Shown: piece by piece, positions 38,212 through 50,030 of the stretch
Position numbering within the stretch: position 1 is the stretch's first letter
How the letters are laid out: each line of letters begins with the position of its first letter
NCBI GenBank assembly: GCA_965214375.1
Contig: OZ243947.1
Coordinates: 930,001-994,000, forward strand
DNA length: 64,000 nucleotides
Reading direction: 5' to 3'
Origin: Endobugula sp965214375
Lineage (GTDB): Bacteria > Pseudomonadota > Gammaproteobacteria > Pseudomonadales > Cellvibrionaceae
Position numbers and translations under genes: made by a program
Notes under the pieces: model-generated
The model's database searches: none
Told to the model about the DNA's origin: nothing
What the model saw: only the letters and a program-made list of their open reading frames with translations

Positions 38212-39636
38212 TTAGCTGATGCTCAATAGCTGGTCTCCATATTCCAATAGGTTTTTTAAAGTATCTTGGTTAGCCGTATTGCCTTCTTGGTAACTCGCTA
38301 ACCGTTCAAAGTAATCATCTAACACAATAGAAGCCCCGGCATCTCTATCTGTCAAACGCTGGTAACACCATTGTTGCCATTGTGCATGTTCTTGAGCGCT
38401 GAGTGTCTCAGGATAATGTCGGGCACGATAGCGAAATAACAACGTCTTTAAACGAGTATCTTTTATAAGATCTGTATAAGATGACAGAGTGGCCGGTTCA
38501 GCACCGCGAATCGCAGCAAGCAGATTTTTATCCTGAGGAGATAAAAAACCATCATATAACTGCTGCTCTGGGTCTGAACGTTTGGCAAATGAGGTGGTGG
38601 AGAAAACTTGTTGCAACTTGTGTTCAATATCTTCTGCTGCTAATAGTTGTTGCCAATGTGCTTCACACAATCGCTTATTAATCCCTAATCGCTTGGCATT
38701 ATCAGAATCAAGTATGTTCGGTGTTGCCACCATAGGAGACTTATTAATATGTATCTCCTTAAGGGCAATACGCTCTTGACCCTCCGATAAATCTTCCTGT
38801 CGTGTATATAACCGGTTACGTATTTCATCAGCAGATAATGTCAACAAATCCTGAGGGTTTTGTGATAAATCAAAACAGATAATACTATTACTATTTACTG
38901 GATGAATCGCAAGTGGAACCACTAATGCAGCACAGCCACGAGATGCTAAAAATCGCGATGATACATGAAAAATTGGTTTACGTTGTTTAACATCGATCAA
39001 GCGAGACACTTTACGTTTATCACGCAAGCTATAGGCATAATCATATAAATCGGGATAATGTTGTTTGATCAGTTTGGCCAAACCAATGGTTGCCTGCACA
39101 TCAGATAATGCATCATGCGCTGCTTCATGTAACAAACCATTGGCTTGACTTAAGTGCTCCAATTTAAAACTAGGCACACCTTCGTCGTTGAGCGGCCACT
39201 GTAATTTTTCTGGCCTCAAGGCATAAGTCATCCTGACAACATCAATTAAATCCCAGCGTGAATTACCATTTTGCCACTCTCTTTCATAAGGGTCATAAAA
39301 GTTTCGATAAAATCCATAGCGCGTGACTTCGTCATCAAAACGAATGCTATTGTAGCCAACACCACAAGTGCCCGGTTGAGCAAGCTGCTCGTAAACTAAA
39401 CGAAAAAAATCAACTTCAGAAACACCTTCTTCACGTGCTTTTTGTGGTGTAATACCTGTCAGAAAACAGGCTTCGGGATGAGGTAAACAATCAACAACAG
39501 GTTGGCAGTAAACGATTACCGGATCGTCAATAATATTCAAGGCTTCATCGGTTCGAATGCCAGCGAACTGCGAAGGCCGATCCTGAGCCGGAGAAGCGCC
39601 CCAAGTTTCATAGTCGTGCCAAAATAACGTTTTCAT
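38212..39636 (-). CDS. sbcB: Exodeoxyribonuclease I
   Basis: This 474-residue single-strand-specific 3-prime to 5-prime exonuclease acts in recombination and mismatch repair. The DEDDh exonuclease residues are visible: FWHDYETWG at the N-terminus (Asp8, Glu10), GYNSIRFDDE, and HDALSDVQATIGLAKLI. The SH3-like and C-terminal helical domains follow (ALSDVQATIG onward). The length matches ExoI. It is preceded by a strong terminator at 39643-39676 and followed by the broken cytochrome gene on the same strand. Confidence 0.93.
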   Translation of the reverse strand: MKTLFWHDYETWGASPAQDRPSQFAGIRTDEALNIIDDPVIVYCQPVVDCLPHPEACFLTGITPQKAREEGVSEVDFFRLVYEQLAQPGTCGVGYNSIRFDDEVTRYGFYRNFYDPYEREWQNGNSRWDLIDVVRMTYALRPEKLQWPLNDEGVPSFKLEHLSQANGLLHEAAHDALSDVQATIGLAKLIKQHYPDLYDYAYSLRDKRKVSRLIDVKQRKPIFHVSSRFLASRGCAALVVPLAIHPVNSNSIICFDLSQNPQDLLTLSADEIRNRLYTRQEDLSEGQERIALKEIHINKSPMVATPNILDSDNAKRLGINKRLCEAHWQQLLAAEDIEHKLQQVFSTTSFAKRSDPEQQLYDGFLSPQDKNLLAAIRGAEPATLSSYTDLIKDTRLKTLLFRYRARHYPETLSAQEHAQWQQWCYQRLTDRDAGASIVLDDYFERLASYQEGNTANQDTLKNLLEYGDQLLSIS

Positions 39637-39642
39637 ATAAAA

Positions 39643-39676
39643 AAATACCCTGCCAGTTTACTGGCAGGGTATTATT
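39643..39676 (-). terminator. Rho-independent terminator after the OmpA-domain gene
   Basis: Twelve-base arms ataccctgccag/ctggcagggtat with a four-base loop are followed, on the minus strand, by a run of T residues. It lies about 25 bases after the OmpA-domain stop and ends next to the sbcB start. Confidence 0.9.
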
Positions 39677-39700
39677 ATATATCGTACTAAGAAAGAAAAA

Positions 39701-40264
39701 TTATCTTCTCAGACCCGTCACACTAAGTTCTACACGACGGTTTTGAGCACGACCCGCAGCGGTATCGTTTGATGCGATAGGTTTAGCTTCACCCAAACCT
39801 GATGTAAATATCTTAGAAGCATTAATACCTTTACTTACCAAGTAATCTTTCACAGTTGCCGCACGTCTCTGAGACAAGGCAAGGTTATAAGCCTCATCAC
39901 CACGGCTATCCGCATGACCAACAACAGTAATATTAGTCACTTCCAATGCTGTAGAACGAGAGGCAAAATCATCTAATGCCGCTTTGCCACCAGCACTTAA
40001 CTCAGCGCTATTCGTTGCGAACAATGCACCACCCACCAAAGTCAAAATCTTGGAAGCAATAGGCTTAGATTTCTTAGGCTTGGCTCCATGGCATTTCGCA
40101 ATGTCTGAACCACTGGCTACAGTGACACAATTACCATTACCACTAGTAATTGCATTTTTGTTGCCACTAATGACGGCACCACCTTTAACGTGCGCTAATG
40201 CAGGGGTACTTAAAAGAGCCGATGTCAACGCAATAGCTGCCACGCTAATCAGTTGTTTTTTCAT
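39701..40264 (-). CDS. OmpA C-terminal domain protein
   Basis: This 187-residue exported protein has a clear signal peptide (residues 1-24, ending ALA). A short linker with two cysteines (NCVTVASGSDIAKC) is followed by an OmpA/MotB peptidoglycan-binding domain (about residues 75-180) with GHADSRGDEAYNLALSQRRA and GEAKPIASNDTAAGRAQNRR. It should sit in the periplasm or the inner face of the outer membrane, binding peptidoglycan. It stands alone with its own terminator. There is no transmembrane beta-barrel, so it is not a full OmpA. Confidence 0.88.
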   Translation of the reverse strand: MKKQLISVAAIALTSALLSTPALAHVKGGAVISGNKNAITSGNGNCVTVASGSDIAKCHGAKPKKSKPIASKILTLVGGALFATNSAELSAGGKAALDDFASRSTALEVTNITVVGHADSRGDEAYNLALSQRRAATVKDYLVSKGINASKIFTSGLGEAKPIASNDTAAGRAQNRRVELSVTGLRR

Positions 40265-40455
40265 GATAAAGGCCTCCAGAGTCTTAAAGAATTATCATTA
40301 TGATCATTTTATTGTTTATTGTATCCATCCGTTAAACAGACGTGCTAAGAAATATATAACAGCTAGCGAGCATTTACAGCATGTAATGCGGTATTTTGAC
40401 GATAAATCAAATAAAAAGATGGGGTTAGATCAAAAATTAACCATTTTTATAGTCT

Positions 40456-41834
40456 TCAGTCATGCAGTGTTAACACTCCCTGTTCAATTTTAGCTTTCCA
40501 TATTTCCGGCCCAGTGTGATGCACTGATTCACCATCGCTATCAACCGCAACGGTCACCGGCATATCTTTGATTTCAAATTCATAAATAGCTTCCATACCT
40601 AAGTCTTCAAATGCCACCACCTTGGCGCTTATAATCGCTTTTGAAACAAGGTAAGCCGAACCACCCACTGCCACTAAATAAACAGCCTTATTATCTTTAA
40701 TCGCGGCGATGGCGGCATCACCGCGCTCCGCTTTACCGACCATGCCCAACAAACCAGTTTCTTCCAGCATAGTACGAGTAAACTTATACATCCGAGTTGC
40801 TGTTGTCGGGCCTGCGGGACCAACCACCTCTTCTCTCACTGGATCAACTGGACCAACGTAGTCAATAAAACGCCCCTTCAGATCAACGGGCAATGCTTGC
40901 CTTTTGGCAATCATGTCCACCATACGTTTATGTGCCGCATCACGACCTGTTAACAATTTTCCTGATAACAATAATGTATCACCAGGTTTCCACTCTAAGA
41001 CATCATCAGGTGTTACCGTATCTAAGTTTACTGATCGCGTATTCTCACTCGATTTACGTGTAATTTCAGGCCAATCAGATAAGCTAGGTGGCGTTTGAAA
41101 TGAAGGACCAGAACCGTCTAGAGTAAATTGACACAAACGCGTCGCGGCACAATTCGGTAAAATAGCAATAGGCTTATTGGCTGCGTGGGTTGGGCAATCC
41201 TTAACTTTCACATCCAAAACGGTTGTTAAACCACCTAACCCTTGTGCACCAATACCGACCCCCAAAATACCCGGCGGACACCAACAAGCACCCATCGTAG
41301 GTACCATTTTTAACACCCAATCCACCACAGAGTCAGATGGGTTCAACATAGCAAACTTTGCCTTGGCTTCACTACCACCACCTTTTGCCATCACATGACA
41401 AGTCACCGTATGACCCGGCACTATTTTAGACGTAATCATTGCTGGAGAATTATCACCCGTATTTTTACGAGCTCCATCAGGATCAGTTAACACAGACGCA
41501 CGCAATTTATTATCTGGGTGATTATAGGCACGGCGCACACCTTCATTAACCATATCCTCTATACTCATATCGGTATATTCCACTGAACATTCATACCGAC
41601 TTTCATAATGACGCTCACAATCCCCGTATCTTGGCAAATAGGTCTATGTCCTTCAGCACACATTCGTGAATTAATCAAAATTTGTGCCATTGCATCTTTA
41701 GCCGCAGGATTTTGTTCTTTTTTATACGCCTCATACACAGCTTGAATAAAATCCAACGAGTGGTAATAGGAAATAAATTGCAAAGAGTCTTCAATACTCG
41801 CGATGAAGTCTTCTTGCTGGATGACAGTCGTCAT
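40456..41834 (-). pseudogene. Class I fumarate hydratase, frameshifted and internally deleted
   Basis: This would be a FumA-type (4Fe-4S) fumarase. The N-terminal fragment (41565-41834) ends in frame with PICQDTGIVSV, then a two-base expansion (ATATA, near 41573-41578) breaks the join to the second frame (40456 to about 41580), which resumes with MSIEDMVNEGVRRAY. A second lesion removes about 49 codons: intact homologues read GCPPGM...GIGIGG then a 40-residue segment before LGIGAQGLGG, but here WCPPGILGVGIG joins directly to AQGLGG. The residue order around ATRLCQF also departs from the usual ATRHAHF. The total of about 459 codons plus 49 equals the normal 507. A working fumarase must be elsewhere (for example FumC). 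Confidence 0.82.
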
Positions 41835-41882
41835 AGTGACTCTCTCTTTGTGGTGTAAATTGAGAATACGATCTAATACGAT

Positions 41883-42650
41883 CTACTTTTTGACCTGTTT
41901 TAATTGTAGTAAATCACGATTCACTGTGCGTCTAAACGCATCGAATGACTTTACAGCTTCCTCATTTTCCTTAACACGCTTATCAATATTTTGAAATTGA
42001 GAAGATGTTGCTGCCGCAGACACCTTAGTATTGATAGAGGTTAAGGTTTGTGCTTGTGTAGATACTCGTTCGCGTATTGATTGCAATAGAATATCTTGAT
42101 CAGAAGCACTTTGATTCAATGAAGCAACAGCGCTTTTTACCTGATCAATTTCTTTCATATTTTTCTCAAGCGTCGCAACTTTTTTCTCTGTCTTTTTCAT
42201 ATCGTTAAGTGATTTGTCATGTGCGGCAATGGCCTTACGATTTTTATTACGTGCCGCCCATAATTTATCAATTTCGGATTCTGCTTTTGTTGCTTTCACA
42301 TTTAATTCACGTATTTTGGCACTAACGGTAGTAAATGACTGCGACGCACTATCGTCGGATAACGCCAATTTACTTTCCAACTGAGCAATGCGGTTACTTT
42401 GTTGCGTAATCGTGCTCTGAGCCAGTTGCAGTTGCCAAAACGTGTATCCGACAGCCACAGCAACCTGTAATGTTATTAAAAACGTAAACCACAAAAAACT
42501 GGATGATGATTGTTGTTCAACGACACGAGGTGAAGAGGCTGACCGGGTGACATCTGCACGCGGTTGCTGTTTGGAGCGTGTTCTACGATCCATTAACTCT
42601 TCTTTTGACGATAGTACGGAAGATACAGTGGGTTCTCTACGTTCACTCAC
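41883..42650 (-). CDS. Membrane-anchored coiled-coil protein of unknown function
   Basis: This 255-residue protein has a basic, disordered N-terminus (residues 1-48), one membrane helix (about 50-72) and a long periplasmic or cytoplasmic coiled coil to the end, with heptads and no cysteines. It resembles the small coiled-coil membrane proteins of envelope and division machinery in shape only. It lies just upstream of the fumarase pseudogene on the same strand. No enzymatic motif. The frame is unbroken, which marks it as probably still used. Confidence 0.8.
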   Translation of the reverse strand: MSERREPTVSSVLSSKEELMDRRTRSKQQPRADVTRSASSPRVVEQQSSSSFLWFTFLITLQVAVAVGYTFWQLQLAQSTITQQSNRIAQLESKLALSDDSASQSFTTVSAKIRELNVKATKAESEIDKLWAARNKNRKAIAAHDKSLNDMKKTEKKVATLEKNMKEIDQVKSAVASLNQSASDQDILLQSIRERVSTQAQTLTSINTKVSAAATSSQFQNIDKRVKENEEAVKSFDAFRRTVNRDLLQLKQVKK

Positions 42651-42896
42651 ACATCAGCTCCTTTAAAATCTGAAAGATGATAAGCGCTTATTATACGAAA
42701 TAATTGCCAGAAATCCTCTGGACTGCCTGAAAATTACTGTTTCAGGATATAATTGCAGTTAAAATACTGCCAAATTTCTAGCTCATCGCCGCAAAACAGC
42801 CGTTATTTATAGCTTACACAGGCTATTTTCCATCTCTGCGCTTTAAGGTTTTGAGCTATAATGAGTAACAATCACTGTATTTATTGGAGCTAATCA

Positions 42897-43109
42897 ATGA
42901 ATCTCGAATACTATATTATTCTTGGTCGCGGCGAAGGCGGTCAGAAATTTCAGCTGGCAAAATTGGAAGATGAATCCGGCAACAACTATAAAGGTGAGTA
43001 CGATATGGCTCGCCATTTTGGCAGTATCGATGAAATGAGCCAATATATCGCTGATGAAGTGGTCAAAAAACCTTTGGCTGAACTTACTATTTCACCAATG
43101 AATATCTAA
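42897..43109 (+). CDS. Small conserved-type protein of unknown function
   Basis: This 70-residue protein begins MNLEYYIILGRGEGGQKFQL and is acidic and soluble, with no membrane segment. ATG 42897 has GGAG eight bases upstream. It is flanked by a terminator at 43151-43184. The regular alternation suggests a small beta-alpha domain. I do not recognise the family. Confidence 0.7.
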   Translation: MNLEYYIILGRGEGGQKFQLAKLEDESGNNYKGEYDMARHFGSIDEMSQYIADEVVKKPLAELTISPMNI

Positions 43110-43150
43110 TAAAGCACTAAACTTCACTTTGTAGCTTCATTAAAAAGATG

Positions 43151-43184
43151 AAAAGGCATGAAGTGCTCACACTGCATGCCTTTT
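43151..43184. terminator. Bidirectional terminator between converging genes
   Basis: Arms aaaaggcatg/catgcctttt enclose a smaller agtg/cact stem. T-runs follow on both strands. It ends the small 70-residue gene (plus) and lies 29 bases past the RTX stop (minus). Confidence 0.85.
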
Positions 43185-43212
43185 TGGTTTCTAGATATTT
43201 ACTCGTTATACT

Positions 43213-46110
43213 CTAACTCCATACACCTACAATAATAGGGGCAACGTCATCACGTACATTTTGTGGAATAGTGACCTCACTATCGGGTGGATTAAAAGTT
43301 GCCATCGCTTGAACGAGCTGCTCAACATTGGTGTTAAGTAATACCTCACCGTTACTAGTTACAAACTGTTCAACTGTATTACTTTGCATATACCAATTAT
43401 CAATCACCAATTCATCATCAGTTTGATCAATATTAATAGTAAGGTCATTACCCATGCGAGTGAACCATAGATCGTTAATGGTAATACCTGCACCAAAAAT
43501 CACTTGGTCCATGCCTGATCCTGTTTCTATAATTTGATCGCTGCCATCGCCTCTATTGAATTGGTAAGTATCATCGCCTACGAAACCAGATAAAGTATCA
43601 TTACCTGCGCCGCCAGAGAGGGTATCATTACCATCTCCTCCGAATAGATCATCATCCCCAGCTAAGCCTGATAATGCATTGTCTTGGTGATTACCTTCGA
43701 TACGGTTATTCGATGCGTTACCAGTACCCGCAATTGCACTATCAACCAGTATCAAGTTTTCAATATTATCTGCTAAGGTATAATCTGCAGAAGCAGTGAC
43801 TCGATCAACGCCGCCATCAAGCGTTTCAATGGTTTGGTCATTGCTGGAATCGACATAGTAAATATCATCACCAGCACCACCTTCTAAGAGGTCATCACCG
43901 CTGCCACTGGTAAGGACATCATTGCCATCACCACCATCCAGCGTATCGTCACCGCCACGGCCTGTCAGCACATCGTGATTACCTAAACCGTCAATATAAT
44001 CTGCGCCGTCTGTGCCATTAAGCCAATCTAAGAGAGAGTTCGCGTCACCACCAAAACTTCTGAACTGAATATCAACCGAACCACCATAAGCAAATTCAAA
44101 ATATTCAATACGGTCTCTGCACTCCAAGAACCAGTTTTCAACCAATAAGGTATCGGTACTATTAAAGAGGTTAATACGTAAGCCATATTCACCTTCTTTC
44201 GAGATAATTAAATCCCCCGGATTAATCCCCGGACCAAAACGAATCACATCATCACCGTTACCGATAATACCTGAAGCGATATCATCTTCACTAATGATAA
44301 GACTGCCATCCCCACGGTTAAAGTGGTAAATATCATCGCCCTGCCCACCAATTAAGGTATCGTTACCACGACCACCTATCAGCGTATTACGCTCAGCATC
44401 ACCCAATAAGCGATCGTTATAGTTAGAGCCAATAATATTCTCAACATTAGCCACACGATCACACGCCGCATCACCCAAGGTTCCCAGGCCTGTGCTCAGA
44501 TTTAGTTCTACACCACTGCTTGCGCTTTCATAACTTAAGGTATCACTACCATCACCGCCGGTAATGGTATCGGCACCGGCACCACCATCAATAAAGTCGT
44601 CAGCAGCACCGGCACTGATCACATCGTTACCTGCCCCGGAACGAATGGTATCTTGACCCGCTGAGGAGGTAATCCAATCCCCTTGACTCGAACCTATAAA
44701 GGTATCATCAGCACTATCACCACCTAGCCATTGGCTAATCGCTTGGGGATTAATCCCATCCATACCAAATACACGAATAGTTTCTAAACGCGCACCATCA
44801 CTGGTAAACCAATCCTTAAGACGCACATGATCGTTAATACCAGAGAAAGCTAAACGTGAGTTGGCATATTCTTCTGTCGCCAGTAATAAATCATTGCCAT
44901 CACGTTGCACACGAATGGTGTCTAGACTTACGCTTTGTTTAAACTCAAGCACATCATTACTGGGGCTATCTTGAACATCACTGCTTGTGGTCACCAGTCG
45001 ATACACAACACCGTCTTGTAAAACATCACCCTGTTTTAAGCGCTGATTATCAGCATCCCAGATATCATTAAAGGTATAACCATTAATAAAACTTGGGCTG
45101 ACTAAATCTGTACCCACATTGGTAATGCGCTCTAAACCTAAGGACGCCCCACTATCTTGAATAGTGTCCTGACCATCACCTACACCAAAGATATAGGTAT
45201 CACCGCCAGCACCACCATCAAGTTCATCGTTGCCTTGACCACCAAAGAGAATATCGTTACCAGAACCACCATAGATAGCATCGTTACCTAAATCACCGGT
45301 GACAATATCAGTACCGCTACCCCCGTGAAGGTTATCGTTACCATTGGCACCAACTACCAAGTCATTACCCGAATCACCCGATACCGCATCATTACCTAAA
45401 CCACCAATACCAATATCATCACCACCAAGAGCACTGATCACATCATCGCCACCGGCACCGTGGATAAAGTCATTACCGTTACTACCGATTAAGACGTTAT
45501 CGTTATCATCACCGATAAAGAAGCGATCAATATTCGCCAAGTAAATCAATTGACCATCACTAAAACGTAAACGCTCTACGCGAGTTTGGCTGTCCGCCCA
45601 CTGTTGGATGGTAAGGCTATCATTGGTTAGATTACCCCCGGCATCATAGAAGCGAATAATCAGATCTTGATTTCTGGCATTACCTTTACGAATATTCACA
45701 TCTGCAATAGAAATACCTTCACCAAAGGAAATGGTATCCGTACCGGAATGGTCATAGATCGTATCCTGACCATCACCACGGCGGAAGATATAAGTATCAT
45801 TACCGTTACCACCATGGAGTACATCATTATCACTATCACCGGCCAGAATATCGTTACCACTTTCTGCGGTTAAAATATCCTTACCTGATCCCCCTTCTAA
45901 CCAATCTGAACCAGAACCGCCAATCAAACGGTCATCACCGGAATCACCAAACAGAGCATTGTTCTCAGCACCTACCGCATCCAGCGTATCGTTACCGGCA
46001 CCACCAAAGAGCCAGTCGGCATTATTACCCCCGGTGATGTTGTCATAGCCATCACCACCGAAGACATCATTACCTAAGTTCCCTGCTGCAATAACATCGT
46101 TTCCAGAAGT
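43213..46110 (-). repeat. C-terminal RTX calcium-binding repeats
   Basis: Many nonapeptides of the form GGxGxDxLx occur in blocks, for example LSGGAGNDTLSG and DTLDGGDGNDVL. Between them are haemolysin-related segments such as IRKGNARNQDLIIRF and ERLRFSDGQ. Such blocks fold as parallel beta-rolls on binding calcium outside the cell. This stretch of the gene has no lesion. Confidence 0.9.
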
Positions 46111-46979
46111 ACCATGAATCACCGCAGAAGAATGTACATCCTCTAGTTGTGTATTAAGTGATGCTTGGTTAGTAAAATTAATTTCCGTTTTAGTCGAACC
46201 ATCGACTACGTCATCAATTAAGACTTGTGAGCCATCGGCACGCTGCACCTCAACAATACGATCATTATTTTCAAAACGTAGATCGGTATCGGCATAGTTC
46301 GGCGTTTGACGAGTGACCCCCAAAGAGGAATCGGCAAATACGGATTCGGCATCCAGTAAGCCCTGCCAACCGCCTTCGTAATCGTTATGATAACGACGCC
46401 CCAATTGCATCTCACGGGCTTGTTCAAGGTTAATAATCCAACCCGCTGCAAATGCAGAGTTTGGTTCTAGCGCAATAAGCGCATTAATTTCTTCTTTATT
46501 TTCCTGATAAAAACTGTAATCCAGTGCCGTGGTTAATGGCGTAACAACATCTTGCACAGAATTTTCGGTGTAGTTTTCTGATGCCACCAACTCGTCAATA
46601 CCGCGATAAACCACGCGTTTAGCATAAATATCACCACCGACAATATCGATACTTTGCATAGTGCGAATCACACCTTCCGTTAACATCAAGAAGGCATTGC
46701 TCGAATCAAATCAGTGCGAGCGCTATGGCGCCCGGAAGGCTGATAGGTTAATGATGAACTGTAGTGTCCATAAGTACCGCCATGAATATCACCAGGGTTT
46801 AATATCTCACCACCAATCGACTTAACCATTTGGTTAAGAATATCACACACCGAACCGGCCAAAGCATCTGCCAATTGACGCTGTCCACCACCTTGAGTCC
46901 AAGTATTTCTAACAACAAGTTCGCCAGAGCTCGGGTCATACACCACATCAGCACCCGCTGCCGGTGTTGGTGGTTTACT

Positions 46980-47500
46980 GCCAAATAAATCGCCGACTAC
47001 ACCACCAAGGATATAGCCAATCGCTGCACCAATAGGCCCGGCAATACCCGCACCAATCTCCAGACCGACCTTAGCGCCATAAGATGCACCGAATGCCGCA
47101 CCAATAGCACCTTAAGTAGTCTCAACATCATAGACTTGTGCTCCCAACTTAGAGCCCACATAGGTATACACCAATTGCGGCCCAACTTCACCAAAATCAA
47201 TATTGCTAACGCCCTCAAAAATATTTGCACCGGTAGTAATATTGGTAATCACCTGATTAACTACTAATGTCCCTGCCGCAGTGACAAAGTCACCTAGTGG
47301 ACCATCACTAATACCCAAGGCTGAGGTAATTTCAGATGCAAGAAATGCCGATACCGCTCCTTGTAATTGTTGCCCTACATCCTGAGGAGCCGGCGGACCT
47401 TGATGTTCTGCACCATCCAAGGCATCAATCGTACTATGGGCGCCATCGACCCTGGGAAGAGCACCTACCGGAATAGCACCTGCAATAGCACCAAAGCCTC
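46980..47500 (-). repeat. Glycine-rich hydrophobic segments
   Basis: Two segments rich in GxxxG spacing lie here: GFGAIAGAIPVGAL near 47460-47495 and GAGIAGPIGAAIGYILGGVV near 46990-47060. Similar glycine-zipper stretches occur in membrane-inserting parts of RTX toxins. Two of the gene's stop codons fall at the edges (47499 and 47112). Confidence 0.6.
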
Positions 47501-48990
47501 AATACGTTGAACCAACATTAATCAGTAATTTAGCTTCATTTTCACTAAGTCCTGTTTCATCGGAAATACGTTTAAAAACTGCTTCAGTTAAAAAGCGTGT
47601 TGATAAATTATCAAGAAACTCAGCTTTGAGAGTACTAAAGTCAACCTGACCATCTCGAAAATAACTTAAGACTTCGGTGGCATAATCGTTAACAATACCG
47701 GAAACTAAACCATACTCGCTATCATCTTCATCAACGCCGAGAGCCTCGAGTATATCATCAATCACCGCATCTGTAGTTCCCTCAATAAGAAATTCTTGGC
47801 CTCTTGCCAACATCAGATTATTGATCGTTGAAAAATTTAACTGTCTATTTGCACCTGAAATATAAAGAAAAACATCTGCCACATATTGTTGACCATAGGC
47901 CTGTACAAATTCAGCAGTGCTACCACTTAAGCCCAACTCACCAATCGCCTGCCCCACTAATAAGCTACTAACATCGGGAATATGGCGTACCAATGATTGG
48001 TTAGTTTGTGAAAAATTAATTTCACCATCGGTAAAGAGTGAAGTAAGTTCATTGGTATAATAACCAACAACGCTACTCACAATATCGGCGGCTGAACCAC
48101 TGACGCCCAATGACTCAACCACTTCATCACTAATAAAGTTTTGCACTTCTAGTCGTAAAATTGATGTTGCCGTAAATAGTGCTTGATTATTTAACTTGGT
48201 AAAATCGACACGATTATTGACCGAATAAGCAACCGTTGATGAAACATACCCTTCAACCAAAGGTTTAAGCGCATCCGCATAACGGCCGCCAATATTTTCA
48301 TTAATACGATCACTAATCAGTGTGGGTACTTCTTGCGTATAGTAATCGGAAATAAGTTCAACAACGGTAGTTTCATTGTTAAACAACGCTGCCAAATCGG
48401 GATGCATAATTGCCGTTAAACGCGCGCGGTCTTCATCGGTTGGTGCCGCTAAATTAATAACACCGGGCACCTCTGTGTTAAGTACCTGATTGACATAGTG
48501 CAGAATCAAACCTTTAGCGACAGCAGTTTCTTGAGCGTCTAAACTACCTTCATCAACAAGCTCATCAAAAATTTTATCGGTAATTTTACCGGGTAATTCG
48601 TTGTCGTAATAATCACTAGCGCGCTCTGCAATTTGATCCGTAATTTTAGAAAAATCTAAATCACCAATACCGCGACTAACAGAAGAAAGTTGATCCAATA
48701 AGCTAGATAAGTAGGTATCTAAACCACTTAAATCAACACCAGATAACGAACCATTTAAAGCATCTACTAGACTGCTATTGAGTGCTCCCGTGAACTGAGC
48801 TACATCATCAATCGCATCCAGCACTGCTTCGCGAATAGAACCTGCTGAGGTAAGACTCGGTAAAGTATCACCTAGTCTATTTCCAATCGCTGAGAATAAG
48901 CCATTAAGGGATTGCGTGGAGAATTGATCACCAGTTTCAATAAAATCACCAAAAGTAGAACCGCAGCGCTCACCCACTTCAAATAAATCA
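47500..48990 (-). repeat. Helical repeats of 58-65 residues in the RTX protein
   Basis: Repeats of the pattern LG-x-SGS-x-A ... YY-x-E ... DG-x-x-x-FS recur at intervals of about 58, 65 and 63 residues (for example LGVSGSAADI, LGLSGSTAEF, LGVDEDDSEY starts). They are helical and acidic. I know no named repeat family that matches them. Confidence 0.6.
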
Positions 48991-49269
48991 AAGTGTGTTC
49001 CAAAACTCAGTCCCGCTAAAGGAGAACCATCCAGAAAATCAATATCACTAATTTCTCCATCGAGCAACTCAATGTCTAGGTCACCCGCATTAATATGCGA
49101 ACGACCAGCGAGCAAATCAGTATTGATACCGTGTGTATTTAAAGATGCACTCTGACCATCAGCCTCATTATCAAGCGCCAACACCACATCACCATCTTCA
49201 AGTGATACACCAATATCAATGCCATTACCATCATCAACCACGGTAAATTCATGATCACCTTTGCCTGCA

Positions 49270-50030
49270 AAAAGTTGGGAGTCAGATGCATTTTTGTTGT
49301 ATTCGTAATGTTTATCGCCATCACTATACTCGGCACTGACACCATTATCTCCGCCGGTAATCGTTAAGGTTTTATCATCTTTGGCTACCGTCGCTTGTAA
49401 ACCATCGTCTGTTTTATTGAGATTCAATGACACATCATCACGTGTTGCCGTCACACCATCATCTTTATTCCAAGTGATGCTGTTGTTATCTTTGGTCAAG
49501 GTAACATCGGTATCACCATTCTCATTAGCGATGGTTAAACTCGCATCACCATTTGTGAGCGTGTAATCAAGGCCATCACCATCATCCGTAATGCTTGCCG
49601 TTTTATCCGTACCATCTGTCAAACTAACCGTCTTTTGATTCTCAGAATTAGTTACCGATAAGGTGGTATCTGCATGACTTAACGACAGTGCAGAATCGTC
49701 ACCAGTTTCCGTATAGTTAACACTGCTATCATCAATGGCTAATTCAACCGATGCATCACCATTGCTACTAGTCGCTTGCAAACGATTACTGCCATCGGTA
49801 ATTTGTACTGATGTAGAGGTAGTATCTTTATTAATAGCGAGTGAAGTATCTTCATGAGTTAACTCCACTGTGCGGCTATCCGCCGTTGCAATCACACCGA
49901 TACTGCTATCGCCTGCGGATAACTCAACGTCCGTAGAGTCTGCATCCTTGGTCACTGACAAGCCAATATCGTTACGGTTTACATCTACCGTTGTTGAATC
50001 GGTAGCGGCATCACGAGCAAAACTAAATGT
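49270..50030 (-). repeat. Third beta-repeat family, about 20 residues
   Basis: Units such as DTSLAINKDTTSTSVQITDG and DTTLSVTNSENQKTVSLTDG repeat about every 20 residues, with strand-loop-strand-DG turns. The period differs from the two families upstream. Confidence 0.65.
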
